From Arachnia rubra (GTDB lineage: Bacteria; Actinomycetota; Actinomycetes; Propionibacteriales; Propionibacteriaceae), in NCBI RefSeq assembly GCF_019973735.1, contig NZ_AP024463.1:3038001-3102000 (forward strand): DNA of 64,000 nt. Reading direction: 5' to 3'. Each line of letters begins with the position of its first letter. The first letter of the stretch is position 1. Positions 30,330 through 39,624 of this stretch are shown one piece after another. Both the position numbers and the translations under genes were made by a program. The notes beneath the pieces are model-generated. The model did not search any database, was not told where the DNA came from, and was given only the letters and a program-made list of their open reading frames with translations.

Positions 30330-33300
30330 CACTCAACACTCCCAAACACGCTCGGATGAGCCGCAACCAAGTCCTTGAAGGGATCCTCGGGTCGCCAGGC
30401 CATGACCTCCCAGCCGCTAAAGGTCAGCGGGTCGAGATCGATATCGGATTCATGCTCGTCACTCAGAAAGATCACGACCGCCATCGCCTGCGGATAGACC
30501 AGGTCGACATTGATACCTGCGATGGTCCCACCAACCTCGGCCGGCTGGTTGAGGTCGTGGCTGCGAAGATATGCCAATGCCCTTTCAATCGGACTCGCCA
30601 ATTCGTCGAGGTCACCGGGTGGCATGGTTGGTCCGGTCTCGAATGATGTCGACGCGGAAGAAACCGATTGGGTTCTGGACCTGAGCAGGCGAGTCAATGT
30701 CTTGATGGCAAGGCGTCGGTCGATCTGCTCATGGCTGTTCTGATTGCCGTATGTGAGCAAGCAGCGATAACAACCTCGAACGCAAGCTTTGGGGTCTTCT
30801 TCACCTGTATCAGGATCGACATGAATGATCTCCAGTGCCTTCCGGGCCACCCGGCTCATAGCCTCCGACTCGCCTTGGAGCCGCCGCAGCACACCGGCGC
30901 CGCCCTCCGCTGCCTCGACGATCATGAAACGACCCTGGTCACCAGCATCCGGCAGCGCCTCGGTGGTGAGCTCGGAGTCCTCAAGCTGGTATACCGCCTC
31001 GATACCTCGCTCTATGGCATTCATCAACGTTATTGCCTCTGCAGTGTCAACCTGTGAGCTCCACCGCATGATGGCGATATTGCGACGATCCTCCACGTAG
31101 GGGATGACTCGTTGCTTTCGAGGCACATCCTCCGCCCTCAGGTCATCATCGTCGTCTGAGTCCATCTCGGCTGCTCGTTTATCGCTGAGCCATTCACCTC
31201 GAATGGTGTTGAGCCAGAAGCCATCATTAGTTGCCGTGCTGTGCCCGCGGTTGATAGAGCGAAGTTCGGCGGCGTCGCCGTAGACGATGTCAGCTATGAC
31301 ACTTTCGTTTTCGTTGTCGACGATTTCGGACTGAAGACTGGCTGGGCGGGATCCTCGCCGGGTGAAGCGGTACGAGGTCTCGATTTTGAAACCAGCGCGT
31401 TGACGTTCTTCCTCGTCGGCTCCGATCCGGTCACGTCGGCGGGTGATGACCATCTGCATTGGAAGCAGATTCGTCATCGGATCACCGAGGAGCTCTCCGC
31501 AGTTCTGGCACAGATCCACACCGACCTCACGGTCATGGTGGTAGCCGCATGCCCCACAGAGACGCACCTCGCGCAACGTGACATTGCTGTTCTGATCCTC
31601 TGATCCGCCACCTGATCTTGGAAGATTGATGCGAGCAACTCGATAACGGGCGCCCTCATGGTAGATGAAAGCGCCTGGCCCGAACTCCCGCAAAGCCAGG
31701 AAACGCGGCCGCTGCAACCAGGCCGCATCTTTGTTCTGCCGCCCCGGGATGTAGGCAGCCAATGGTAGACGTGGAAACGAATAACCCGGTAGGAAACCCT
31801 CGGATGCCAGGTAGCGGTAAGGGTAGAAATCTCCGCCGCTGTGGGCTCTGTCATCATCGTTGAGCAACAGATCGCGTTGGCGACGAGCTTCTGAAAAACG
31901 AGACTCAGCAGCCATGCGATCTTTCTTGCTCAGGTTCGCATCCTGCGTCAGCTTCGTGGCGATGTCCATCTCTCCCCGGGTGGCACGATCCAGCATCCGC
32001 CAGCGTTCGCAGGCCTGGTCGAGCGCCGTATAGGCATCACGCACGACGTCGTCCACCCAATTTTTGGACCACCATGGCGCCAACTCTAGTTCCCTCGCCA
32101 TCGGGTCAAGGACGGCATGGGCAGCCTTCGCGGCGCTTTCAAAGAGGGATTCCCGCGTGAATCGCTCAGCCAGCTCCGGCAACACCGGGTAGTCATCCCC
32201 CTCCGATGGGATGGACAGCACATCCTTCATCGACTTACCGAGACTAACCCCGCTGGTGGCGAGCCAGATGGAGTGAACGTGCGAACGCACCAAGTCCTCG
32301 TTGGCCAGGTCGATACGTGGGGGCAAGACCCGCCCAGCGACCATCTGATCAGAGCGTTCGAAATAGTAGGAGTCATGAGCATTGCCACTGGCACAGTACG
32401 TGACGACAAGGGCTGGCTGGCCCGAGCGGCCTGCCCTGCCAGAACGTTGTGCGTAGTTCGCCGGTGTGGGTGGCACGTTCCGCATGGCCACGGTGTTCAA
32501 CGAGGCGATATCGACGCCCAGCTCCATCGTCGGAGAGCAGTACAGAAGCTTGAGCTCACCTACGCGGAACCGCTCCTCACGTTCCTCTCGATCCTCAGCG
32601 CGAACCTGAGCGGTGTGCTCACGAGCCTGGAGCGTAGCCAATTCATTACCCGTTTTGAGATACAGGTCCTTGAAGTATTGGACTATCCGAGTGCCCGACT
32701 CCCCATCGTTCGTGCGACGCAGGGGGTCGGGAGCGCCGTGTTCCCCCTCACCTTCGAATACTCTGATCTGGTGGAGCTTGAGCCGATAGCCTCTCACTCC
32801 TCGCTCAGCGACTTGAGCCAGAATGCCGTTGTGCTCCAGCACCTTGACCAGGGACTCCTGAATCTCCTCGATCTCATACCCATCAAGGCCCTCAAACTGG
32901 CGAATCAGCCAGCGACCGAATAAGGATCGTCGCGAGATCGACAGGACACCACGATACGCGTTGCTGGGGGTTGAACCGAGCACAGCCAGTCCAACATCGG
33001 GAACAGGCTCTCCTTCTTCTACCGTCCAGACGCCCTGCAGATGCTCCCGGCTGAGGCGCTGCAGTTGGTCGACATGATCTCGTCCAAACAGATCGGTGTC
33101 GATGGCCAACACCCGACGGAACTCGTCCAGCAGGACGTTGACGAGTTCTTTGCGTTTCTCCGGCGCGGCACCACGAAGCAGTCTGTGTGCCGCACCCCAG
33201 GACGGCTCGTGTTCGCAGAGTCGTTCGGCGGTCGGATACGTGATCCGGACCAGACCGGTCTGCTCCAAGTTCGGCAAAGTGATCCGCCAGCCCCTACGAA

Positions 33301-35467
33301 GGTCCTGTAGCGCACGATATTCGACGACTTTAGCGAGTGCTCTCCTAGCGGGCTGGGGATCGAATGCAGCAGCGCTCTGGGCGTAGTGCTTCGGCTCAAG
33401 CTTGAGATATTTCGGCAAGAGCTGAACGTACTCGAGGGGATCAATCCCTTCTTCTCCCGCACCTTTGCAAGCAGCATAGATGGCTGCGCGTAGCTGACCG
33501 ACCAGGATAAAATCATTGACGTGACCTGCTTGAAGACTGGCATCCTGCCGATTGTCGACAAAGGTCAACAGCTTCTTGACGTCCTCGTTCAGGCTTTTGA
33601 AGCTTTCCAGCGATTTCATGATGCTCAGGCTCAACACCGTCATCGCGCTGGATCGACCCTCTTGGTCGAGCGCCACAACCTTTGAGGCCTCCATGGCGCG
33701 GGGCTGGTGATAGGTCGTGCCGCAGCGTAGGCAGAACAGCAGGCCTTTGGGAATCCAGACGGCCTCAATCGCTCCCAGATCCTCGGAGAGGTTTCCATCC
33801 TCAAGGATCTTCCCCATGGGGTTGACCATCATGGCCTGGGGCACACGGTCACGCCGAGAAGGTATGACCCTAAGCGTTCCCTTGGCGGAAACCTGAGTCC
33901 ACGCATCGGGAACCCGGTCGACGGGGTCACTGGGCCATGGGTCGGAGGTGTCGATGTAGAGATAACCGTCATGCTCATCACGGATCTGCATTCGAGTTCG
34001 GGCGACGAAGGCCTCCTGTTTGGTGTCTCGTCGCACCATCAGGTATTCCTGTCCACAATCTCGGCAGAAGGCCAGCGGATAGAGACGCCGCTCGGTGTCG
34101 GAACCACCAGAGGAGCCGGCAAGAACCACCTGATAGCTATGCTCGATGGCGCGAGTTTCCTCAGGTTCCAAGGTGACATAGATCGAGGCCCCCTTGGAGA
34201 TGAACTGGTGCAGCCTGAAAGCGAAAAGAGGCCGCTTCGACTCAGGATCCGACACACGAGCGCCTGCCAGCAGAGTCTGCTGAATGGCGGTGCGACACGC
34301 CTCTTGTCCTTTGCCCGTCAAGTCAGCCAAGGTTTTGCCTTCAGCCTCCACCGTGGTGGGGGTGCGCCGCACGAGAATCCCAGTTTCAGGTTCCTTGGTC
34401 AGCCCGAAGCGCTGTTCGATCCATTCCGCCAGCGGATCTTGGGATAATTGTTCATAGCCAGCCGACAGTCGAGGATCCTTGGACTCTGTACCGCCCCGAG
34501 CATCAACTAATTCACCAAGATCAATGGCGGCACCGGGTCGTGTCGCTCGGGTCAGTGTCTCCGTGATCACATCGCACGGCTCGATCAGAGTCCCGAAGAT
34601 CTGGGTGGCAACGTCGGCAACGTCTTTGCGCTGCTTCGCTATCGTCTCGGCTGTTGACATCGTCGCCGAGGTACCAACGCACTGCAGCTTGCCTGTTGTG
34701 TGCACGGCTTCGCGGACGCGCCTCACCAGCATGGCGACGTCTGCGCCCTGTCTGCCTCGGTAAGTGTGCAGCTCATCGAGCACCAGAAAATTGAGGTTGT
34801 TCGTCGCGCCGAACAACCTATTTCGTTCGTTGGGACGAGTCAGCAGGAGTTCGAGCATCACGTAGTTCGTCAAGAGGATGTCCGGTGGATCGGCCAGGAT
34901 GCGTTCGCGTTCATCGTCGCCCTCTTGGCCCGTGTAGCGCTTGTAGCTGACGACACCGTCCTCGCCGAGGAATTTCTTGAGCTCCTGGACCTGACTGTTC
35001 GCCAACGCGTTCATGGGGTAGACGATGATCGCCTTAATACCAGGCAGGCCACCATTGCGCAGCACATAGTCAACGATGGGAATGATGTATGCCAATGACT
35101 TACCGGAGCCGGTTCCCGTCGTCAAAACATATGACCTGCCCTCAGCGGCCTTCTCGATCGCCTCAACCTGATGTTTGTACAGTGACAGTGGCTTGCCCTT
35201 GAGTTGGAAAAGGTCAGCGGACTCTGACAGCAGCACATTGCGAGAAGCCAGGTCATCGACCGTGCCTCCGCTTGCGAAGGTCGGATTCAAGGAGAGCCAG
35301 GGCGCCGGCCATTGCGCTCCATTATCCGACTGGGAACGCACCGAATCCTTCAGACGACGATCCCGGATCTCGACGAAGCCCTCTGTGAACTGGCGGTAGT
35401 CCCCGATCAGCTCGCGATGCATCCGGAAAACGTCCAGGGGTTCCGGGGAGGAGGAACTTGCCCCCAT
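30329..35467 (-). CDS. Giant DEAD-type helicase with DUF1998 region (DrmA/DrmB- or DruE-like)
   Basis: About 1712 residues from ATG 35467, which has GAAGGAGG upstream; the frame runs to 35485. Helicase half 1: Walker A TTGTGSGKSLAYIIP, II FLVLDELHTYRGRQGADVAM, III GTSATMS. Half 2: SPTMELGVDIASLNTVAMRN and QRSGRAGRSGQPALVVTYC. Zinc-knuckle cysteines occur at CRDCGQEYL, FCLRCGTTYH and CGACGYHHDREVGVDLCQNC. The DUF1998-like end has CVRGCYRCLLTYGNQNSHEQ. The last 80 residues (INVDLVYPQAMAVVIFL) look like a degenerate nuclease-type fold. It leads the defence operon. The length suggests a DrmA-DrmB fusion; Druantia DruE is the alternative. Confidence 0.85.
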   Translation of the reverse strand: MGASSSSPEPLDVFRMHRELIGDYRQFTEGFVEIRDRRLKDSVRSQSDNGAQWPAPWLSLNPTFASGGTVDDLASRNVLLSESADLFQLKGKPLSLYKHQVEAIEKAAEGRSYVLTTGTGSGKSLAYIIPIVDYVLRNGGLPGIKAIIVYPMNALANSQVQELKKFLGEDGVVSYKRYTGQEGDDERERILADPPDILLTNYVMLELLLTRPNERNRLFGATNNLNFLVLDELHTYRGRQGADVAMLVRRVREAVHTTGKLQCVGTSATMSTAETIAKQRKDVADVATQIFGTLIEPCDVITETLTRATRPGAAIDLGELVDARGGTESKDPRLSAGYEQLSQDPLAEWIEQRFGLTKEPETGILVRRTPTTVEAEGKTLADLTGKGQEACRTAIQQTLLAGARVSDPESKRPLFAFRLHQFISKGASIYVTLEPEETRAIEHSYQVVLAGSSGGSDTERRLYPLAFCRDCGQEYLMVRRDTKQEAFVARTRMQIRDEHDGYLYIDTSDPWPSDPVDRVPDAWTQVSAKGTLRVIPSRRDRVPQAMMVNPMGKILEDGNLSEDLGAIEAVWIPKGLLFCLRCGTTYHQPRAMEASKVVALDQEGRSSAMTVLSLSIMKSLESFKSLNEDVKKLLTFVDNRQDASLQAGHVNDFILVGQLRAAIYAACKGAGEEGIDPLEYVQLLPKYLKLEPKHYAQSAAAFDPQPARRALAKVVEYRALQDLRRGWRITLPNLEQTGLVRITYPTAERLCEHEPSWGAAHRLLRGAAPEKRKELVNVLLDEFRRVLAIDTDLFGRDHVDQLQRLSREHLQGVWTVEEGEPVPDVGLAVLGSTPSNAYRGVLSISRRSLFGRWLIRQFEGLDGYEIEEIQESLVKVLEHNGILAQVAERGVRGYRLKLHQIRVFEGEGEHGAPDPLRRTNDGESGTRIVQYFKDLYLKTGNELATLQAREHTAQVRAEDREEREERFRVGELKLLYCSPTMELGVDIASLNTVAMRNVPPTPANYAQRSGRAGRSGQPALVVTYCASGNAHDSYYFERSDQMVAGRVLPPRIDLANEDLVRSHVHSIWLATSGVSLGKSMKDVLSIPSEGDDYPVLPELAERFTRESLFESAAKAAHAVLDPMARELELAPWWSKNWVDDVVRDAYTALDQACERWRMLDRATRGEMDIATKLTQDANLSKKDRMAAESRFSEARRQRDLLLNDDDRAHSGGDFYPYRYLASEGFLPGYSFPRLPLAAYIPGRQNKDAAWLQRPRFLALREFGPGAFIYHEGARYRVARINLPRSGGGSEDQNSNVTLREVRLCGACGYHHDREVGVDLCQNCGELLGDPMTNLLPMQMVITRRRDRIGADEEERQRAGFKIETSYRFTRRGSRPASLQSEIVDNENESVIADIVYGDAAELRSINRGHSTATNDGFWLNTIRGEWLSDKRAAEMDSDDDDDLRAEDVPRKQRVIPYVEDRRNIAIMRWSSQVDTAEAITLMNAIERGIEAVYQLEDSELTTEALPDAGDQGRFMIVEAAEGGAGVLRRLQGESEAMSRVARKALEIIHVDPDTGEEDPKACVRGCYRCLLTYGNQNSHEQIDRRLAIKTLTRLLRSRTQSVSSASTSFETGPTMPPGDLDELASPIERALAYLRSHDLNQPAEVGGTIAGINVDLVYPQAMAVVIFLSDEHESDIDLDPLTFSGWEVMAWRPEDPFKDLVAAHPSVFGSVE

Positions 35468-35693
35468 GGCGAAGCCTCCTTCCATGTGCTGTGCAACTCG
35501 TCAACGTCATTATGAGGTACGGGCGTTGATAACGCGCACCCTGGTGACGAAGCCCTGTGACCCTGGGGACAACCATGTCCGTCAAGCAACACTGCACTAT
35601 CCTGGCGCGCAACTGGTCAGCTGAGCTAAACAGTCGGGGGCTAGGAAACATCCTCTGAGAGAAACCGGAATCACCCCGACTCGTGGGCCATCA

Positions 35694-35909
35694 CTATCGG
35701 TTTGCATCGATGATCCTCCGCGCGACTTTCACCGACTTCGAGCTGCTCTTGCGGTCTGCCAGTGCGGTGACGGCGGGCAGGCTGGGTTTTACCCCTGCGG
35801 TTTGGACCTCCGGCAGCAGGTGTAGGACGATTCCCGGACCCCGGTGGTGATGACCGCGCGGATGGCGTGCTGGCCCCGTGGCATCCCGGAGGTGTGGGCC
35901 GTGACACAT
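35694..35909 (-). pseudogene. Tail remnant of a second SWIM-partner gene
   Basis: The frame encodes IVLHLLPEVQTAGVKPSLPA and VTALADRKSSSKSVKVARR, which align with the C-terminus of the 1029-residue protein (IALVLQEAARRG..., GLAELTKAKG...). Only the final 60 or so residues remain; roughly 950 are missing. It follows the SWIM remnant with overlapping TGATG, the same gene order as the intact pair at 14015-18417. Confidence 0.65.
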
Positions 35910-36489
35910 CAGTCATGGTCGCTCTCCAGCTGGGCGGCGAGGATGTGTTTGCAGACGCCGCGGGTACCCTCGTGGCCGCGCCACCAGGTGCAGATGCAGC
36001 TGGCCGGATCGGTGCGCACGACGTACTCGCCGTTGTCGCCTTGACGCGGAACACCCCCGGATGCCCGGCGAAGGACCGGACCACTCCCGTGGACACCAGA
36101 TGTTTCGCATTCCTCAGGCGGGGATTGTATCTCTCGGCACACCCTGCGTCGCTGGGCAGCTCCCGGTGGAAGTAGGCCTGCTCGTACAGGTCGAAGCCGA
36201 CGCGGCCGTCGGCGGCGAGTTTCGTCAGCAGCGCGCCCTCACCGGAGAAGCCGCAGTAGTGCTCGACGGTCAGCATGAATGTGAGCCGGCCGTGGGGCAG
36301 CCCGAACTCCCAGACGGAGGCAGCCAGTGGCACCCGGGGATGACCGCAGACACGCAGGCCGGTGATCTGAGGACTGAGGCGGCGGGCGGCCCGGAGCCGG
36401 TTGAGGCCCTCGGCATAGACGGTATTCCTGCCGGGGCGCAGCGTCGGTTTCACCCCAAAGCGTCGACGATCCTGCAGCCTGCTCCACAA
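35909..36489 (-). pseudogene. Truncated, frameshifted SWIM zinc-finger gene
   Basis: Homologous to the C-terminal half of the SWIM protein at 17101-18417: CGFSGEGALLTKLA, GFDLYEQAYFHRELPSDAG and RYNPRLRNAKHLVSTGVV match GFSGEGSLLTALA, AWFHREVPHD and DNPRLVAAQRLADSGAL. The first 200 or so residues are missing, a block between LTKLAA and DGRVG is deleted, and a shift near 36040 moves the SWIM motif (CICTWWRGHEGTRGVCKHIL) into another frame. The gene is non-functional. Confidence 0.85.
36451..36477 (+). repeat. Partial third copy of the 41-bp repeat at the broken end of the SWIM pseudogene
   Basis: Matches the right half of the 38322-38362 repeat (shared CAAAGCG...CGAC.ATC.TGCAG pattern, about 20 of 25 bases). 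It sits exactly where homology to the intact SWIM gene ends. The resemblance is weaker than between the two main copies. Confidence 0.35.
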
Positions 36490-36508
36490 TGATTTGATTG
36501 CATATTGC

Positions 36509-36514
36509 TAGCAT
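36509..36514 (+). promoter_or_regulatory. -10 box TAGCAT of the vapBC pair
   Basis: TAGCAT six bases before ATG 36521, within an AT-richer stretch that also holds short inverted repeats. Confidence 0.55.
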
Positions 36515-36520
36515 GTCTGT

Positions 36521-36748
36521 ATGGCGACCCTTTACATTCGCGACGTGGCCGAGGACGTGGCCAAGGAGCTGAAGGAGCGGGCGGCGACCGAGGGACTATC
36601 CCTGTCGGCTTACGTTGCTGCGCAGCTCACAGCAATCGCCTCCCGGCCTACGAACGAGCAGGTCATACGCCGCCTGCGGACCCGCGACCGGTCCACCGGC
36701 CCGGACACGGCTCAGGTGGTGGAGGCTGTGCGGGCAGGGCGGCGGTGA
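36521..36748 (+). CDS. VapB-type antitoxin
   Basis: 75 residues. The N-terminal ATLYIRDVAEDVAKELKERA and GLSLSAYVAAQL form a ribbon-helix-helix DNA-binding region of the FitA/VapB kind; the C-terminal tail would wrap the toxin. The PIN toxin starts on its stop codon (GTGA). A TAGCAT -10 box six bases before the ATG suggests a leaderless transcript. Confidence 0.88.
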   Translation: MATLYIRDVAEDVAKELKERAATEGLSLSAYVAAQLTAIASRPTNEQVIRRLRTRDRSTGPDTAQVVEAVRAGRR

Positions 36749-37137
36749 TCGTCTTCGACGCCTCGGCGATGGTCGAGGTGCTCGTGGGCAGCGATGCCGA
36801 CCCACGTCTACTCGACATGCTGGAGGACGACCTCGCCGCTCCCCACCTACTCGACGTCGAGGTCCTGTCCGCGCTCCGCGGAATGGTGCTCGGCGGGGTC
36901 CTCGCGGCCGACCGCGCCAACGAGGCCCTCCAGGACTACACCACCCTCAGCCTGACCCGGTATGGGTCAGAGCCGTTGATCGGCAGGATCTGGGAACTGC
37001 GGAACCAGTACACGAGCTACGACGCCACATACCTCGCCCTGGCCGAGGGATTGGATGCGCCCGTGGTGACATGCGACGCGAAGCTCAGCGCGGGTGGTCA
37101 CCAGGCTGAGGTCATCGTCCTGCCCCAAGGCAGTTGA
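36745..37137 (+). CDS. VapC-type PIN-domain ribonuclease toxin
   Basis: 130 residues from GTG 36745. The acidic residues of the PIN active site are all present: VIVFDASAMVE, LLDVEVLSAL, and SYDATYLALAEGL followed by VVTCDAKL. Length is normal for VapC. It cleaves RNA when released from the adjacent antitoxin. This is an intact pair. Confidence 0.9.
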   Translation: MIVFDASAMVEVLVGSDADPRLLDMLEDDLAAPHLLDVEVLSALRGMVLGGVLAADRANEALQDYTTLSLTRYGSEPLIGRIWELRNQYTSYDATYLALAEGLDAPVVTCDAKLSAGGHQAEVIVLPQGS

Positions 37138-37177
37138 CGGCCTAGCCACAGGCAGGATCGACCGTCCGCACCGCGGG

Positions 37178-37183
37178 TAGGCT
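37178..37183 (+). promoter_or_regulatory. -10 box TAGGCT of the ICMT-like gene
   Basis: TAGGCT six bases before ATG 37190; it supports this start over the internal ATG. Confidence 0.55.
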
Positions 37184-37189
37184 TCAGCC

Positions 37190-37732
37190 ATGAACGGACG
37201 CAAGCACAGCTGCACCGGGGCGGAAAACCCCCAGCCCGGGGAAAAGCAGCAGGCCGAGGGCGGCCCGCGGATGCCTCCGGCGGTCCTGCTGGCTGCGGCG
37301 GGATTGGCGCAGGCCGTCATCTCCCGGGGCCGGCGTGCGACGCCATGGTCCCTGGCTGTTGGCCTCCCGGTCCTCGGGGTCTCAGCATGGCTGCTGGCGG
37401 GCAGTCTGAGAAGCTTCCTCCGCAGCCGGACCACCGTCAACCCCCACAGAGCCGGCGAGGCGACGTCCCTGGTGGTGGACGGCCCCAACCAGTTCACACG
37501 CAACCCCATGTACGTGGGCATGACCGGCATGCTGCTGGCCCACACCGTGGCGCGCCGGCACCTAGCGTCGGCAGTGCCGGCGCTCGTGTTCTGGTGGCTC
37601 ATCGACCGCCACCAGATCCCAGCCGAGGAGAAAGCCCTAGAAGACCGCTTCGGACGTGCATACCGCGACTACCAGCGACGCGTCCCCCGCTGGCTGGGCC
37701 GGCGCTCTGCCAGGACGGCGAAGTCCTCGTGA
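37190..37732 (+). CDS. Isoprenylcysteine carboxyl methyltransferase-family membrane protein
   Basis: 180 residues from ATG 37190 (ATG 37271 also possible). TM helices occur near AVGLPVLGVSAWLLAGS, GMTGMLLAHTVA and ALVFWWLIDRH. The family motif is present: TVNPHRAGEATSLVVDGP, FTRNPMYVGM and EEKALEDRFGRAYRDYQRRV. Bacterial members of this ICMT/PEMT-like group methylate small or lipid substrates; the substrate is unknown. A TAGGCT -10 box lies six bases before the first ATG. Confidence 0.8.
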   Translation: MNGRKHSCTGAENPQPGEKQQAEGGPRMPPAVLLAAAGLAQAVISRGRRATPWSLAVGLPVLGVSAWLLAGSLRSFLRSRTTVNPHRAGEATSLVVDGPNQFTRNPMYVGMTGMLLAHTVARRHLASAVPALVFWWLIDRHQIPAEEKALEDRFGRAYRDYQRRVPRWLGRRSARTAKSS

Positions 37733-37766
37733 CGTTTCCCGCGCTCGCCCCGGACGTCCCCTGGCT

Positions 37767-38039
37767 TCAGATGGCTGCAGGGGCACTAACCCACGCAAAG
37801 CGGCCTGCCGAACTCGATTCAATCCAGCTTAGCGCCTCAGCCGCGCTCAACGGGGAAGCCGCCACACGTGGATGCGTACTGATGCGGACGAAAGCGCCCA
37901 GTGTCTGCCACGGAAGACCGACCCGGGTGTTCCCGTTCAGGGCCGAGGTCAGCCATTCCGCAGCCGCCAGGTGATGTGCAGAAGCCTCGTCAACGGCGTA
38001 GAGGAGGATATTGGCGTCAACGATCACCGGGCTGCCCAT
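37767..38039 (-). pseudogene. C-terminally truncated VapC-type PIN toxin
   Basis: 90 residues from ATG 38039, overlapping the antitoxin end. It has the first active-site aspartate (VIVDANILLYAVDEAS) and mid-domain features (VGLPWQTLGAFVRISTHPR). It stops after WVSAPAAI, roughly 45 residues short of normal, so the C-terminal aspartates are missing. Downstream is the 3' end of the convergent methyltransferase-family gene. The toxin is probably inactive. Confidence 0.75.
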
Positions 38040-38256
38040 CGTCTTCCAGGGCATCCAGGAGGTCCCCGATATTGGAGACATCGAGACGGAGCCCTAGCCT
38101 GCCGCTGCGGTGCACATAGGGTACGGGAGATTCATCCGTCCTCATGCCTCTGCGCGCGAGCACATTGATTGCCTCACTGGGGCCCAGGCCAGCCTCCCGG
38201 CGAAGACGCTCTACCTCAGCGTAAACATCGTCTGCAATGTTGACTGTGGTCCTCAC
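38017..38256 (-). CDS. VapB-type antitoxin of a decayed pair
   Basis: 79 residues from GTG 38256. The N-terminal RTTVNIADDVYAEVERLRRE and LGPSEAINVLARRGM form a ribbon-helix-helix pattern; the C-terminus (LRLDVSNIGDLLDALEDD) is the usual toxin-binding segment. Its toxin is truncated. Confidence 0.8.
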   Translation of the reverse strand: MRTTVNIADDVYAEVERLRREAGLGPSEAINVLARRGMRTDESPVPYVHRSGRLGLRLDVSNIGDLLDALEDDGQPGDR

Positions 38257-38321
38257 CCGTCCACCTTAACGTCATGATGCTTGCCCGGGATCATCAGATC
38301 ACCACCACTCATCAGCGACAT

Positions 38322-38362
38322 TTCAGACGCGTCTGCCGCCACAAAGCGCCGACTATCTTGCA
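38322..38362 (+). repeat. 41-bp imperfect direct repeat, right copy
   Basis: Right partner of the repeat at 18495-18535, in the same orientation about 19.8 kb away. The core contains the palindrome CAGACGCGTCTG. It lies between the decayed vapB gene and the membrane-protein gene at 38406. Confidence 0.6.
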
Positions 38363-38405
38363 GGCCGACGGTGGCCATGCGCTCGCCGGCTGGCAGTATC
38401 GGGGT

Positions 38406-39611
38406 ATGGCGATTTTCATCAACATCCTGCTGGTGCTTCTCGCTCTGGCGCTCATCGGGTTGGCTATCTGGGGGATCGTCCGCTACCGCTATGTAAAGTC
38501 GTTGAAGGCGCTGGGCTGGGAATTCGACTCGAACCCGCCCATCGACGTCGCCAACGGACTCAACGTGCCGCCGTTCGGCATCGGCTTCGGTCGCTCAGTC
38601 GACGACGCCATCCACGGCGCCTCCCGCGACCAGGCGACGCCTTTCGTCGCCTTCAAGTACCGCTGCACGAACTGGCGCAGCGCCGGCTATGTGGTGCGGA
38701 TGCCGCTGCCCGCGCCCTACCTGCCCGGCGAGGTCACCGGTCCTGCCTGCTCGGCGGACCTGCCGCTGGCCCCCGCCCCAGTCCAGTACGGCGCCGCGAC
38801 GGCCACCGCCCCCGACCCTCGGGTGGCGCAGGCCTACGGGGCCGCGCTGGCTCCCCAGCTGCAGGGACCCTGGCGTCTCAGCATCGACCACCAGGACCTG
38901 GTGCTCATCGACGCCCCGAAGAAGGCTGAGGAGCTGGCGGCGGTCGTCGAGGTGATGGCGCAGGCTCGCGGTGCCCTGCTGGCGCTGCCCCACGAGCAGT
39001 TCGCCGGGCCTCCCCCACCGCCCGGGCTCAGCGTCTACGGACACGACGACTGGACCTATCTACCCCGGGACGACTCCTACCTGCAGCAGATCGGGCACAC
39101 CACCGGCGGCAGCAACCACAAGGCGAAGGACATCATCTACGGCACGGCGGCGAACATCTCCTTCCTGCGGCTGACGCACACCTGGGAGACGACGTACACC
39201 ACCACCGACGGGCAGGGGAACACCCAAACCCACACCGAGCACCACGAGGAGATGCTGTGCGAATTCCGTCCGGGATTCCCCTTCATGGACCTCTCCGCCA
39301 ACTGGGGATTCTTCGGCAAGAAGCAGAAGTTCGAGTGGGAGGAGTTCAACCGGCAGTTCAAGATCCGCTCCGCCAATCCTCGCTTCGCCTCCGACGTGAT
39401 CCACCAGCGCCAGATGGAGTACCTCATGGCGTCGGGCCCCGTCAGCTTCAACATCTCAGAGGGTCGCATCCTCATAGGTGGCGACAATGACTGGTGGCCG
39501 CAGAACATCGAGGCGGTGCTGTCCTTCCTCGTCGGCTTCTTCGGACGCGTGCCCGACTTCGTCTGGCAGAACCTGGGTGCCTGGCCCCGCCCAGTCCCGG
39601 AGGTGCGCTAG
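38406..39611 (+). CDS. Membrane-anchored protein of unknown function
   Basis: 401 residues from ATG 38406 (the frame is open from 38274). A single N-terminal TM helix (FINILLVLLALALIGLAIWGI) is followed by a large soluble, probably cytoplasmic part. It contains the tract LPLAPAPVQYGAATATAPDP, a Thr-rich hairpin (TTYTTTDGQGNTQTHTEHHE) and an aromatic-rich C-terminus. I do not recognise the family. Convergent with the operon at 39625-42934. Confidence 0.75.
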   Translation: MAIFINILLVLLALALIGLAIWGIVRYRYVKSLKALGWEFDSNPPIDVANGLNVPPFGIGFGRSVDDAIHGASRDQATPFVAFKYRCTNWRSAGYVVRMPLPAPYLPGEVTGPACSADLPLAPAPVQYGAATATAPDPRVAQAYGAALAPQLQGPWRLSIDHQDLVLIDAPKKAEELAAVVEVMAQARGALLALPHEQFAGPPPPPGLSVYGHDDWTYLPRDDSYLQQIGHTTGGSNHKAKDIIYGTAANISFLRLTHTWETTYTTTDGQGNTQTHTEHHEEMLCEFRPGFPFMDLSANWGFFGKKQKFEWEEFNRQFKIRSANPRFASDVIHQRQMEYLMASGPVSFNISEGRILIGGDNDWWPQNIEAVLSFLVGFFGRVPDFVWQNLGAWPRPVPEVR

Positions 39612-39624
39612 GAGCGCAGCAAAC

